Shown here: in pieces, positions 17,594 to 25,536 of the stretch
Layout: each line of letters starts with the position of its first letter
How positions within the stretch are numbered: the stretch's first letter is position 1
Source: a virus
Virus record (IMG/VR): IMGVR_UViG_3300049845_000349
Span: 1-39,490 of that record
Length of the DNA: 39,490 nucleotides
Strand: one strand, 5' to 3'
Translations under genes and position numbers: made by a program
The notes under the pieces: generated by a model
Told to the model about the DNA's origin: nothing
Seen by the model: the letters and a program-made list of their open reading frames with translations, nothing else
The model's database searches: none

Positions 17594-17785
17594 TTACAGA
17601 ATTTTTCGCCGAGCGATTTGCTCTTCTTCTTGAGGCTCTCCCTTATACCAGTGCAGTATTGTCTGTCCGGTAAACTGCGAGGAAGCCCTCTTCATATTGC
17701 AATCATTGATAAATCTACACTTACGATACACCTCTTCATCAATATTATAGTTATTTTCCCCACGCTTGTCAACAATTTTTTCCAT
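17594..17785 (-). CDS. Small unknown protein downstream of the glycan locus
   Basis: 63 aa from the ATG at 17785, chosen because GGACGAGG lies just upstream. A longer in-frame ATG at 17851 would overlap the LicD-like gene by 34 nt. The protein is charged, with two cysteines (RKCRFINDCNM) and an acidic C-terminus (GEPQEEEQIARRK). A perfect-consensus promoter lies inside the first third of this frame, so a shorter product from the internal ATG of MKRASSQF (33 aa) is possible. No family recognised. Confidence 0.55.
   Translation of the reverse strand: MEKIVDKRGENNYNIDEEVYRKCRFINDCNMKRASSQFTGQTILHWYKGEPQEEEQIARRKIL
17744..17772 (-). promoter_or_regulatory. Full-consensus leftward sigma70 promoter inside a small ORF
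   Basis: On the minus strand TTGACA (17772-17767), a 17-nt spacer and TATAAT (17749-17744) match the sigma70 consensus at every position. Transcription would start near 17737 and meet the terminator at 17530-17571 about 200 nt later. It lies inside the 63-aa frame. If active it defines a short self-contained transcript, or a booster for the portal operon if the terminator is leaky. Confidence 0.7.
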
Positions 17786-17817
17786 TGACCTCGTCCTTAA
17801 TTTAAAGTTTAAATTTC

Positions 17818-18567
17818 TCAGACTTTCGTCAGCTTCAAATCTGTCCACCATTGATCCTCCGAGATCTTCAATTGCTGTTTGATATGTTTCTCATCATTCC
17901 ACTGAGCCATCGACTTAACATGAACCCTGTAACGGCTCTTGGCACTGGATTTATTGTATGGGGCTGCCATTTCAGGCTTGAATTCAAACTTCTTTCCTAC
18001 GGTGTATTTTTGTTTCTGATATGCCCAATCTCTGTATGTGCAGTCAAGCAGCTCGCCCGGGAACCTCGGGACTCGTATCTTTGCATACTGAGGAATACCC
18101 TGCCACTCAACGAGCCGGAATAGCCTCTCATCGTTGACTATGCGGTCTGGGACTCCTTTGAAGAAGTACCCAGAGGGAGGAACCATTGTTCCTACGACCT
18201 CATGGTTCTGGTCATGGCAGTAATATCTCATTCCGTCATGTAGATACCAGAACGACACGCAAACGTGAGCGTACTTTTCCCGATCTATTGGATTGAATCC
18301 GGCATAAACCACGTTATTTTGATCGACATCGTTGAGCATTGCCCGAACCATACGGAACCCGAACTTATTAAAAGACCGCTCTATCTTCCTGTAATCTGTT
18401 CCATACATGACGCATACGTCAAAATCATCGTCAGGGATCACTCCATCATATTTCGTGAGTGCAAGCAGTCCTCCGAATCCGAGCCAGTAGTGGATCCTCG
18501 CACCTCCGAAAATTGCGTGAATTACCCTTATTGTCCTCTCGATTTTCAAGCATGGTTCTAATGCCAT
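17818..18567 (-). CDS. LicD-like nucleotidyltransferase-fold transferase
   Basis: 249 aa with ATG behind GGAGTAGATA. The N-terminal half has the LicD/fukutin pattern: YWLGFGGLLALTKYDG followed by IPDDDFDV, where the Asp cluster at residues 46-50 would bind the metal. Later come FNPIDREKYAHVCVSFW and VPRFPGELLDCTYRDW, again like LicD-family C-terminal ends. LicD proteins transfer phosphocholine or related phospho-groups to surface glycans. The donor here is unknown. It is the last gene of the glycan locus and overlaps the FkbM-type methyltransferase by one base. Confidence 0.78.
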   Translation of the reverse strand: MALEPCLKIERTIRVIHAIFGGARIHYWLGFGGLLALTKYDGVIPDDDFDVCVMYGTDYRKIERSFNKFGFRMVRAMLNDVDQNNVVYAGFNPIDREKYAHVCVSFWYLHDGMRYYCHDQNHEVVGTMVPPSGYFFKGVPDRIVNDERLFRLVEWQGIPQYAKIRVPRFPGELLDCTYRDWAYQKQKYTVGKKFEFKPEMAAPYNKSSAKSRYRVHVKSMAQWNDEKHIKQQLKISEDQWWTDLKLTKV

Positions 18568-19223
18568 TATCTACTCCAGAGTTGATCGCCCTGACTGACT
18601 CCCGGCGTACAGGTATTTTTAATAAGCTTGAATCCTTTATTGACCATATAACTTTCAACTTGTGTCCTTATCGGCTGTCCTGCATAAAGCTCAATGTTGG
18701 ATACTTCCATCCATATCATTCTGGCTCCGTTCAGATCATCAGTCATTCCCGATAACACTAAAAGCTCTGCGCCCTGCACATCGATATGAACAAAATCGAT
18801 TTTACCGTCATATATGCTTTTTAATTGAACAGTTTCTACCATCCCCTTATCAAACTTACACCAAGGATGAACCCTTATGTGCTGCCTTGGAGCGAGGATA
18901 GAGCTTGAATATTTCCAGTTTTCAGTATGACCTTTTGGAATTCCTCTTGACCGATAGAAGACTGACTTTCTGTTGAATTTTCCGAGAACTGCATTGATAA
19001 CCAAAGTGCGGTCTGACAATCCAGCATTCTCCATATTCTTCCGGCACAATTCGCAATTATCCTTTCTTGCCTCAAACAGAATAGCCTTTGCCCTTGGAAA
19101 TAACGACAGGTATGTAACAGTGGATGCTCCGTCACAGGCTCCGATATCGGCAATCATTATCTCCGGATCTTCTCCAAACATCTCAATTAGTTCGTCTTTT
19201 ATCTGGACATCTTCAATGATCAT
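18567..19223 (-). CDS. FkbM-family methyltransferase
   Basis: 218 aa with ATG behind GGTGAGAGT. A Rossmann methyltransferase glycine loop is seen at residues 24-32 (IADIGACDG), an acidic strand end in ILFEARKDN, and the FkbM-typical FVHIDVQGAELLVLSGM, where the Asp and the Glu are the family's conserved pair. FkbM enzymes O-methylate sugars or other small hydroxyls using SAM. With the neighbouring transferases this points to a methylated glycan. It overlaps both neighbours by 1-4 nt, so it is part of one translation chain. Confidence 0.82.
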   Translation of the reverse strand: MIIEDVQIKDELIEMFGEDPEIMIADIGACDGASTVTYLSLFPRAKAILFEARKDNCELCRKNMENAGLSDRTLVINAVLGKFNRKSVFYRSRGIPKGHTENWKYSSSILAPRQHIRVHPWCKFDKGMVETVQLKSIYDGKIDFVHIDVQGAELLVLSGMTDDLNGARMIWMEVSNIELYAGQPIRTQVESYMVNKGFKLIKNTCTPGVSQGDQLWSR

Positions 19224-19915
19224 ACTCTCACCATCCTTCTTTTATCGTGAGGAAAAAATCTTTTCATCTTTATTTCCGACTGGTTAACCTTCTCAAACTG
19301 TCCCGCCAGTTCGTTCTTAACAAAGATGAGATTTAGTCCTTCAGTGAACGCAACCAGAGAGTATCCTTTCTTCTTCCCAAGATTGATCAATGCCGAAGAC
19401 GTTGCGCCATAGTAGTCAGTTCCCTGCCAAGATAGATTCCTGTTGTACTTGACAGACAGGGGAATGTCCTGCTTGAATGATGGGTTGTACTCGATTACAA
19501 CAACCTTCGGATCGTATTCCAACGCCTTCCAGATCCAGTAATCGTTTCCGTCAACATCTATCGATATAAGATCAAAGTCTTTTGGAATTGGTGTGCTTGA
19601 CAATATGGAATTTATGTTAGTATCGTTTCTTTCCCGGGTAACTTTCTTGTTGACAATGTAGACTTGGTTCCTATTGTAGTAATCTATTGTGTTAAGTCGA
19701 AGAGTAAACATCTTTTTTTCATCCGCTTCGATATATATACCTCGCCATCCTTTGTAAAGAAGGCACCTTGTGTTGCTAAGAGAAACCCCATCAGATGCCC
19801 CAAACTCAACAAACCAACCAATATGTATTCCGAGATGAAGAAAAAGACTTTCAAGAATACCATCTTCCCCGCCTTGGCTGAACGTGTTTCTCTTATTGTC
19901 GTTGAGTTTCACCAT
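19220..19915 (-). CDS. SAM-dependent methyltransferase, FkbM-like
   Basis: 231 aa. The N-terminal FSQGGEDGILESLFLHLG and WFVEFGASDGVSLSNTRCL (about 12-52) are characteristic of a methyltransferase group often found in polysaccharide loci, related to FkbM. Residues about 133-150 (LISIDVDGNDYWIWKAL) carry the matching Asp motif. It is the second of three methyltransferases in the locus and is only distantly similar to the 218-aa one, so they probably act on different positions. Start and stop overlap the neighbouring genes. Confidence 0.8.
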   Translation of the reverse strand: MVKLNDNKRNTFSQGGEDGILESLFLHLGIHIGWFVEFGASDGVSLSNTRCLLYKGWRGIYIEADEKKMFTLRLNTIDYYNRNQVYIVNKKVTRERNDTNINSILSSTPIPKDFDLISIDVDGNDYWIWKALEYDPKVVVIEYNPSFKQDIPLSVKYNRNLSWQGTDYYGATSSALINLGKKKGYSLVAFTEGLNLIFVKNELAGQFEKVNQSEIKMKRFFPHDKRRMVRV

Positions 19916-20742
19916 TTACTTATGATCCTTTCGACTTGCAGGCATACTCCGTCTAATGAAAAATATTCATCGTAGAGCTTTATGCACTCTGCCCTCATCT
20001 CGGCAATTCTCTCCTGAGATATTGATCTGAGTCTATCTACTATTGAACCGATTTCAGACTCCTTAACAATTACACAAAACTTGTCCCAATCAAGAACGTC
20101 AGTATATGGAAGCCAGTGAACATCGGACACATAGACAGGAATCGATCCAGCCTCTATAGCCTCATACATCCTAAACGATGTTCTGCCGTATCCTCTTGGA
20201 CACAGTGAGAACGTAGAATCTATCATCATCCCAACGAAATCCCTGTTGGCTCCCATAAATAGCTCGTAATGGAACCCGTACTGTCCTTCCAATGCTTTCC
20301 TCAACTCTTCCCTTATCGGATGAGTTGGAGATCCAACGAACGAACAAAGCAGCCTCGGATTCATTTTGACTGTAATATTTCTCTTTGAGCAAGTCAGTGG
20401 TATCGGGATATCTCCGACACCTCCTGCAGACAGATGAATACAGTCTTTTATTTTTGCCAAAGCCCCGTCATCATACTGATGGATAGTCCAACACTTCTCC
20501 CGAATGGTAGAGCAGAATCCCTTGAGGATATTAAGCCGTTGAGCATTTCTTCCATAGTCTGCCGTTATGTGCTGATACGGAGTCCAATGGATCGGGAGAA
20601 ACGCTCTTTCGCATTTTATGGAACCTGACCGCTTCGATATGTACCCTCCAACGTATTCATCCACAGTAGTTTTTGTACTGTGAGGAGGATAAGGCAGTCT
20701 CACTCCCGGCTGAAATTTTTTCGGTACATTAATGATTTTCAT
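19909..20742 (-). CDS. Exostosin-like (GT47-type) glycosyltransferase
   Basis: 277 aa. The C-terminal half contains FSLCPRGYGRTSFRMYEAI followed by EAGSIPVYVSD, the classic exostosin-domain signature in which the Glu contacts the nucleotide sugar. The upstream LLCSFVGSPTHPIREELRKAL also fits that domain (FVG...R..l...l). It would be a GT-B-type transferase adding a hexose, uronic acid or similar to a growing chain. Sugar specificity cannot be read from the sequence. It lies between two methyltransferase genes and overlaps both. Confidence 0.82.
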   Translation of the reverse strand: MKIINVPKKFQPGVRLPYPPHSTKTTVDEYVGGYISKRSGSIKCERAFLPIHWTPYQHITADYGRNAQRLNILKGFCSTIREKCWTIHQYDDGALAKIKDCIHLSAGGVGDIPIPLTCSKRNITVKMNPRLLCSFVGSPTHPIREELRKALEGQYGFHYELFMGANRDFVGMMIDSTFSLCPRGYGRTSFRMYEAIEAGSIPVYVSDVHWLPYTDVLDWDKFCVIVKESEIGSIVDRLRSISQERIAEMRAECIKLYDEYFSLDGVCLQVERIISKW

Positions 20743-21253
20743 ACGCTACCAGAACATCATCTTTAAAATCAAGGCTCGACTCAAGCTTGAAGTCGTAACT
20801 TGGATTTATCTTTTTCAATACCTCGTAGACTGTATCCTTGCCAACTCCAAGCTCAGTATCAAACAACCGATAGTCATCGATTAATATCGTGCTATTTTTT
20901 ACACCACAAGAAAGCATGATGTTAAGTTCGTCCAGAAGCGGATATGTTCCCTCATCAGTTGGGCTTGCCTTATGGGCATCGAGATAGAATACCAATCCTT
21001 TTCCATTATCAACATTTACATCTTTGATGATGTCTGGGAGAAAAATAGAGCTATCTCCATAATACAGAAAGACATTCTTTTCATTCTCAAGACGACCCTT
21101 CGCCTTCAGATAAGCTTCTTTTCGGATTTCTATTGATAATACCTTTCCAAATCCTGCCTTGACAGCTTCAATAGTTGTGTCTCCTGAAGATGTCCCCGTC
21201 TCAATAAAGCAATCGCTTCTGTATTTCTCAAGAACTTCTTTCATTACTGGCAT
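20729..21253 (-). CDS. Class I SAM-dependent methyltransferase-like protein
   Basis: 174 aa. CFIETGTSSGDTTIEAV (residues about 15-31) is a methyltransferase motif I with its preceding strand, VLSIEIRKEAY is the acidic strand end, and FLYYGDSS and FYLDAHKASPTDEG follow as later motifs. It is shorter than most methyltransferases and lacks an obvious N-terminal substrate domain. The start lies 26 nt inside the previous gene. Role: modification of a sugar or lipid-linked glycan, inferred from the locus. Confidence 0.75.
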   Translation of the reverse strand: MPVMKEVLEKYRSDCFIETGTSSGDTTIEAVKAGFGKVLSIEIRKEAYLKAKGRLENEKNVFLYYGDSSIFLPDIIKDVNVDNGKGLVFYLDAHKASPTDEGTYPLLDELNIMLSCGVKNSTILIDDYRLFDTELGVGKDTVYEVLKKINPSYDFKLESSLDFKDDVLVAYENH

Positions 21254-21950
21254 CGTTATTCTCCATGAAAAGTTTTTTTACTGAAGCTATAGACTCTTTC
21301 CCTCTCCCGGCATTAATTTTCCAAGTGCTTCCCTTGTGAACTCTATGACCATACTCAAGATCCTTGTCGATATACAGATATCCTCCGTTCTTTAATAAAC
21401 AGTAATTTATAAACATTGAATCTGCGATGAACGGATCATACTCTTCAAACATTGATACGCTTTCAAGGAAGAAGTCTCTGTTGCATACCCAATTCATGGT
21501 ATTCAGAAGACAGTCGAAAGCCTTAGTGTTGTTTTTTATATGTAGTATTGCCTTTTGTAAATCTATCTTATCCCCTGCATAAGACCTATAATCAAGATAC
21601 GGACTCCCCATAACCGGGCATCTTATCATATTACTTTCAGAGTCCTTAATCGCACAATCTATATACTTGGTAGTTATCAAGTTGTCGGAGTCCAGAAGTA
21701 TTACTGTTTCGCACGATGCCATTTTCATAGCAGATATTTTGTTCTTGAAAACAAAGTGCTTTCTGGAAAGCTTTTTTATTTTCACCTTTAGATGCCGAGT
21801 GAATGAGGTATTGCTCCCCGGCTCTGCAGAGTAAACAATCTCCTCCACCGTTGGATCATCTGCTACAGATGCAATAAGTTCGTTAGCCCAAGCGACCCTA
21901 TTCCCGTGATACGGTACTGCTATGCTTACTTTTTCCAATAGTAATTCCAA
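21228..21950 (-). CDS. GT2-like glycosyltransferase
   Basis: 240 aa. The N-terminal strand VSIAVPYHGNR, then a helix and VEEIVYSAEPGSNTSF, leads to ILLDSDNLI, giving DSD at residues 87-89 as the metal-binding motif of a GT-A fold. Further on, NTMNWVCNRDFF and YDPFIADSMFINY are placed like the acceptor-side residues of GT2 enzymes. The ATG at 21950 overlaps the GT11-like gene by 25 nt. A TTG at 21938 giving LEKVSIAV is an alternative start. Donor sugar unknown. Confidence 0.75.
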   Translation of the reverse strand: MELLLEKVSIAVPYHGNRVAWANELIASVADDPTVEEIVYSAEPGSNTSFTRHLKVKIKKLSRKHFVFKNKISAMKMASCETVILLDSDNLITTKYIDCAIKDSESNMIRCPVMGSPYLDYRSYAGDKIDLQKAILHIKNNTKAFDCLLNTMNWVCNRDFFLESVSMFEEYDPFIADSMFINYCLLKNGGYLYIDKDLEYGHRVHKGSTWKINAGRGKESIASVKKLFMENNDASNERSS

Positions 21951-22708
21951 TCATATCGAGCCAGAACAGGGTCGTTTATGAACTGTCCATCGACCGCTTT
22001 GGCTCCGTTTATGTGAGCAAGATTGAGAGGGTTCTTCTTCATCCACGGGGCAAATGTAAATATGCTTTTAGCTTCTGATAAAAATGTTGCCCACCACGAA
22101 AACGTGCTGTTAGAACAGAGGATTGTATCGAACGACCGGATGAAATCAAAATCACTTTTAGGAGACCCAGATACGATGACCGGATCGTATGGATTGAACT
22201 GCCTCAGATATTTCTCATTTGTTGGATGAGGTTCCACGACCAAATACAGCTTCTGTTTGCGCTTGTTAAATCCGATGCGCTGCAATATAGTCTTATACCA
22301 AGCTGGGCTGATTACTGCCATATTATAATGCCAGTAATAATCAGTAAGCCTGAGATGAGCCACAACGTCCTTGCTGTTTTTTTCAACCTTATCAAGCTTC
22401 CAGAATGTCTTTATTTTGTCCCTGTAAGGGTTATATATCGCCACATTCTGAAAAAACCCACGGAGCAATACGTTCTTTCCCCTGTAATCAGCATCAAGAA
22501 ACGGTCTTGAGTGATCGTCCCTCTCGGTATCTTTTACAAGTATTTCTTCCCCAGATCCGCATTCTCCTCCTTCAGGCTCGTTGGCTTCAAACAATTGACC
22601 TGTCCACTTAGTGCCAAGCTTCAGGTTGTTCTTTTCGCAGAGTATCCTCGCAAGAGAGTACTGATACAGGTTGTTTCCTGTCCTCCCGATGTAATCAATA
22701 GTCAGCAT
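21926..22708 (-). CDS. GT11-like transferase (alpha-1,2-fucosyl/L-galactosyltransferase type)
   Basis: 260 aa with ATG behind GGAGAAAAAG. The family marks are clear: GRTGNNLYQY at residues 8-17, VVAHLRLTDYY with the HxRxxD donor-binding motif, and LCSNSTFSWWATFLS near residue 200, which is diagnostic of GT11 fucosyltransferases. GT11 enzymes use GDP-L-fucose. Here the adjacent upstream gene encodes a GDP-mannose 3,5-epimerase-like enzyme whose product would be GDP-L-galactose, the 6-hydroxylated analogue of GDP-L-fucose, so L-galactose transfer is a reasonable inference. No GDP-fucose synthesis genes are present in the window. Confidence 0.85.
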   Translation of the reverse strand: MLTIDYIGRTGNNLYQYSLARILCEKNNLKLGTKWTGQLFEANEPEGGECGSGEEILVKDTERDDHSRPFLDADYRGKNVLLRGFFQNVAIYNPYRDKIKTFWKLDKVEKNSKDVVAHLRLTDYYWHYNMAVISPAWYKTILQRIGFNKRKQKLYLVVEPHPTNEKYLRQFNPYDPVIVSGSPKSDFDFIRSFDTILCSNSTFSWWATFLSEAKSIFTFAPWMKKNPLNLAHINGAKAVDGQFINDPVLARYDWNYYWKK

Positions 22709-23681
22709 CTTTTTCTCCAGATTTGACGAGATTATCGATCCATGGATATAGCTTTTCCAAACCGTCCATAAGGCTTAATTTAGGGAGCCAACCTATAGTA
22801 GAATGAATCAGGCTATTGTCGCTACATCTTCCTCTTACCCCTGTAAATCCGTCAACGTGGGTAATCTTTGTATCTGCCCCTGCTATATCAGATACCATCT
22901 TTACGAGGCGATTTATGCTCACCATCTCTTCGCTGCCGATATTGTAAATCCCTTGGCAATCGTTATCCATGAGCAGCCGTATTGCATCGAGACAATCATC
23001 GATATACAGATAAGACCTTGTCTGCTCTCCATCACCCCAGACCTCAACAGTCATACTTTTGTTGTGTATTGCCTCGGAAACTTTCCGACACATTGCAGCA
23101 GGAGATTTCTCTCTGCCGTTGTTCCACGCCCCTCTAGGACCGTATATGTTGTGGAATCTTGCGATCCTGACCTGAATATCGTATCTGCGGAGCATATCGA
23201 ACATATGCTCTGCGAATAGTTTCTCCCAACCATATTCGCTATCCGGGCAGGCAGGATACGCACTAATCTCTGAGCAGACAGGGTGGTTCTCGTCCATTTG
23301 GTTGTACTCAGGATAAATGCAGGCACTCGATGAATAAAAGACCTTCTTTGGACAGTACTTCCTGCAAGCATCAACAATGTTTGAGTTAATCCTGTTATTG
23401 TCGATGACTATCTTGTGATCGTTCTTCTTTGAGAAGATGTATCCTGCTCCTCCCATATCTGCTGCAAGCTGATATACCTCATCAATATTCGGATACAGCT
23501 TGAACACTTGTTCCACATTATCACTGCAAACAAGATCAAGTACCATAAACGTATTGCATTTTGTCTTATTGTACGCAGGGATTTTCTTATCAACCCCGAT
23601 TACATTGTATCCGCTTTCAGCAAGCCTCTCAGACAAAGCGTTTCCGATAAATCCTCCGGCTCCAAAAACTATTGCATTCAT
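22695..23681 (-). CDS. GDP-mannose 3,5-epimerase-like NAD-dependent epimerase
   Basis: 328 aa of the extended SDR family. Gly motif GAGGFIG at residues 7-13; SSSACIYPEYNQM at 117-129 with Cys121 at the place of the catalytic cysteine of plant GDP-mannose 3,5-epimerase; YGWEK at 150-154 as the Tyr/Lys pair; then RIARFHNIYGPRGAW, GREKSPAAMCRKV and WGDGEQTRSYLYIDDC. These last blocks fit GDP-mannose 3,5-epimerase better than GDP-fucose synthase or UDP-sugar epimerases. The reaction would turn GDP-D-mannose into GDP-L-galactose (and GDP-L-gulose). It overlaps the GT11-like gene by 14 nt and the GT2-like gene by 4 nt. GDP-fucose synthase shares the CIYP motif, so some doubt remains. Confidence 0.85.
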   Translation of the reverse strand: MNAIVFGAGGFIGNALSERLAESGYNVIGVDKKIPAYNKTKCNTFMVLDLVCSDNVEQVFKLYPNIDEVYQLAADMGGAGYIFSKKNDHKIVIDNNRINSNIVDACRKYCPKKVFYSSSACIYPEYNQMDENHPVCSEISAYPACPDSEYGWEKLFAEHMFDMLRRYDIQVRIARFHNIYGPRGAWNNGREKSPAAMCRKVSEAIHNKSMTVEVWGDGEQTRSYLYIDDCLDAIRLLMDNDCQGIYNIGSEEMVSINRLVKMVSDIAGADTKITHVDGFTGVRGRCSDNSLIHSTIGWLPKLSLMDGLEKLYPWIDNLVKSGEKDADY

Positions 23682-24391
23682 AAAACTTCGATCCTTTTTA
23701 AAGGTGTTTTGTTGCGGATATACTGACTTGTAATGATCTGATCAAGTGCATTTACCTTGTGATCATTGTTTGGATTTCTGTTGTTGTATATGTAAAGTCT
23801 CTCTTTTATGTACCTTGTCCTATCGATACCAGCAAGCTCTATTGCAGGTAACATAATAGCAAGATCTCCAGCTGTCATCACCCAATTTCCGCCCATCATA
23901 AAATCATCTATTGGAATTGCGTCAAAGAGCTTTTTTCTGAACGTCCTCAGGTGGCTTGTCGTCCACCTCTCTTCTCTGACATTGCCTTTTATCTCCCCGT
24001 TGTGCCTTCCGAGCTTACCCGTGCTTTCCGTTACATACGACCCATATGTAAGCATCACGTTTGGATCTCTGTACACTTCCTCTATCTTCCTGAGTGCATT
24101 TGGTCTCAATTGATCATCAATGTCTACTATTGCAATAACATCGTCAGGAGATGCTCCAGACGAGCGTATTGCCCTGTAAATGTTCTTCATTGCCCCGTTC
24201 CGCTCTACGGTAAGCAGGAACGAAAAGTCCCCGTCCTCTTCGAACAGGGAATGCAATACAAACAACTCCTTGTCAGTCATGTTATCAACAACCATGATAT
24301 GCCGATGCGGAACAGATTGTCTATTGACAGACTTCCAACATCTTTTGATATATTCAAGACAGTTCCATCCTGCCGATATGACGTATATCAT
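23678..24391 (-). CDS. GT2-family glycosyltransferase
   Basis: 237 aa. Beta strand IYVISAGWNCLEYIKRCWKS, then HIMVVDNMTDKE, then VIAIVDIDDQL with D90/D92/D93 as the DxD motif, in the usual GT2 order. GGNWVMTAGDLAIMLPAIEL follows near 165-185. Short for a GT2, and probably soluble because no membrane helix is present. The start overlaps the next gene's stop. Sugar and acceptor unknown. Confidence 0.8.
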   Translation of the reverse strand: MIYVISAGWNCLEYIKRCWKSVNRQSVPHRHIMVVDNMTDKELFVLHSLFEEDGDFSFLLTVERNGAMKNIYRAIRSSGASPDDVIAIVDIDDQLRPNALRKIEEVYRDPNVMLTYGSYVTESTGKLGRHNGEIKGNVREERWTTSHLRTFRKKLFDAIPIDDFMMGGNWVMTAGDLAIMLPAIELAGIDRTRYIKERLYIYNNRNPNNDHKVNALDQIITSQYIRNKTPLKRIEVL

Positions 24392-25116
24392 CCACGCACC
24401 CTTGTGAGCTTGTCCAGTATCTCAAATTGCCACTTTACCATTGGATCTCTTACTGTGGCAATGGCATCATTGACCCCACAGAGAAGGATCTCCTGCCACT
24501 TCGCTGCCATTGCACTCGTTACCCGGGAGAATATTGCGCTCTTTATTTCTTGATACGTCCTGCGGTCTTTCTTCCCACGGATAGTTCCAAGGTGTATTCC
24601 ATGATGCCTTTTGATAAGAGGTCTGTGAATATCTATCTTGAGACCGCTCTTCCTGCAGATCTGCATCAGCATCAGCTCATCATCGATGTCTCGGTTGCCC
24701 ATAGCTCCGGCATCTATCATGTTCTCGTATCGTTTCCTAACCTCGGCTGTCCTGCGATACCATTCCCGTGATGCAAAGTGCAGCCCTGTCAGTCGCTCGG
24801 TTCCCCGGCGTTCGGTCGATCTCGGTATGTTGGAATAGCAGAGTCCGGTCTCTTTCATCTCTGCCAGATGGATCTCATGCAGCATCGGATCTTCCCGCAA
24901 TATCATCATATCAACATCAGTTACATAGCAATAGTCCCAATCACCGGATGGCTCATGCACAAACCTCCTGCAGTTCGCCTCGTATGGAGTCAGCACCTCA
25001 TCAAGTTCCATGATATCGACCTCGTAGTTAGGATAGGCGATCTCGATGCACCTTGAGAATACTGGTATGTATTGACGGTATAGACCCGATGCTGTTGTGA
25101 ATACCTTGATCTTCAA
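24388..25116 (-). CDS. GT-A-type glycosyltransferase (GT8/GT32-like layout)
   Basis: 242 aa with a TTG start at 25116, coupled to the small basic gene (TTGA overlap) and preceded by AAGGGG. KIKVFTTASGLYRQYIPVFSR at the N-terminus, WDYCYVTDVDMMIL with D67-V-D69, and a late LIKRHHGIHLGTIRG that could supply the metal-binding His. This order is like enzymes that extend glycans from NDP-sugars without a membrane anchor. It is the first gene of the glycan locus. Donor unknown. Confidence 0.75.
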   Translation of the reverse strand: MKIKVFTTASGLYRQYIPVFSRCIEIAYPNYEVDIMELDEVLTPYEANCRRFVHEPSGDWDYCYVTDVDMMILREDPMLHEIHLAEMKETGLCYSNIPRSTERRGTERLTGLHFASREWYRRTAEVRKRYENMIDAGAMGNRDIDDELMLMQICRKSGLKIDIHRPLIKRHHGIHLGTIRGKKDRRTYQEIKSAIFSRVTSAMAAKWQEILLCGVNDAIATVRDPMVKWQFEILDKLTRVRG

Positions 25117-25241
25117 GCGTACAACCCCTTACCTTTCGGGGGTTTACTGTTCTTCTTTGGGAACATCATTGCCGATTCGGCAGACTTCTTCGACCCTGAC
25201 TTCTTAGCACCGGACTTCGCACCCTTACCGCACTTAGGCAT
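25113..25241 (-). CDS. Very small Lys/Ser/Gly-rich basic protein
   Basis: 42 aa from the ATG at 25241, chosen because GGAGG lies 5 nt upstream. An in-frame ATG at 25295 exists but overlaps the previous gene's stop region. About a third of the residues are Lys, with GKGAKSGAKKSGSKKS and KKNSKPPKGKG. The composition recalls small nucleic acid- or capsid-binding basic peptides. No fold can be assigned. The strong ribosome-binding site and the tight coupling to the next gene support expression. Confidence 0.65.
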   Translation of the reverse strand: MPKCGKGAKSGAKKSGSKKSAESAMMFPKKNSKPPKGKGLYA

Positions 25242-25260
25242 ACCGCCTCCTTTGTTTGTG

Positions 25261-25536
25261 TTATGGAACAGATGGAATCTCTCCATCGTCATCATCGAAC
25301 TGAATATTTCCTTCTGTTAACATCTTCAAAACTTTATCTTGCGTCAGAGGATCCTCTGCCTTGATGTCCTCTGATGTTGCCATCTCAAGCGTTCTCTTCA
25401 GATCAATAGCTGATTCAATCACGGCAATATCCCTCACCTTGTCAGGAGCAAAAACAAGATACGCTGAGATCATCCTGTAGACAGTTGCCACATCGATGTC
25501 GAACTCGTATCCTCCAGCCACGGTTTTTACTTTCAT
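25261..25536 (-). CDS. Small unknown acidic protein
   Basis: 91 aa with ATG behind GAGGAG and a 7-nt spacer. A short beta start (KVKTVAGGYEFDIDV) is followed by a helical body (VYRMISAYLVFAPDKV, VIESAIDLKRTLEMA) and a very acidic C-terminus (IQFDDDDGEIPSVP). The acidic tail may serve for protein contact. It overlaps the GNAT-like gene by 4 nt. Family unknown. Confidence 0.72.
   Translation of the reverse strand: MKVKTVAGGYEFDIDVATVYRMISAYLVFAPDKVRDIAVIESAIDLKRTLEMATSEDIKAEDPLTQDKVLKMLTEGNIQFDDDDGEIPSVP

Noticed and set aside
23951-24553. 200-aa plus-strand frame across the glycan locus
   Set aside because: It spans two convincing glycosyltransferase genes in antisense, without a ribosome-binding site.
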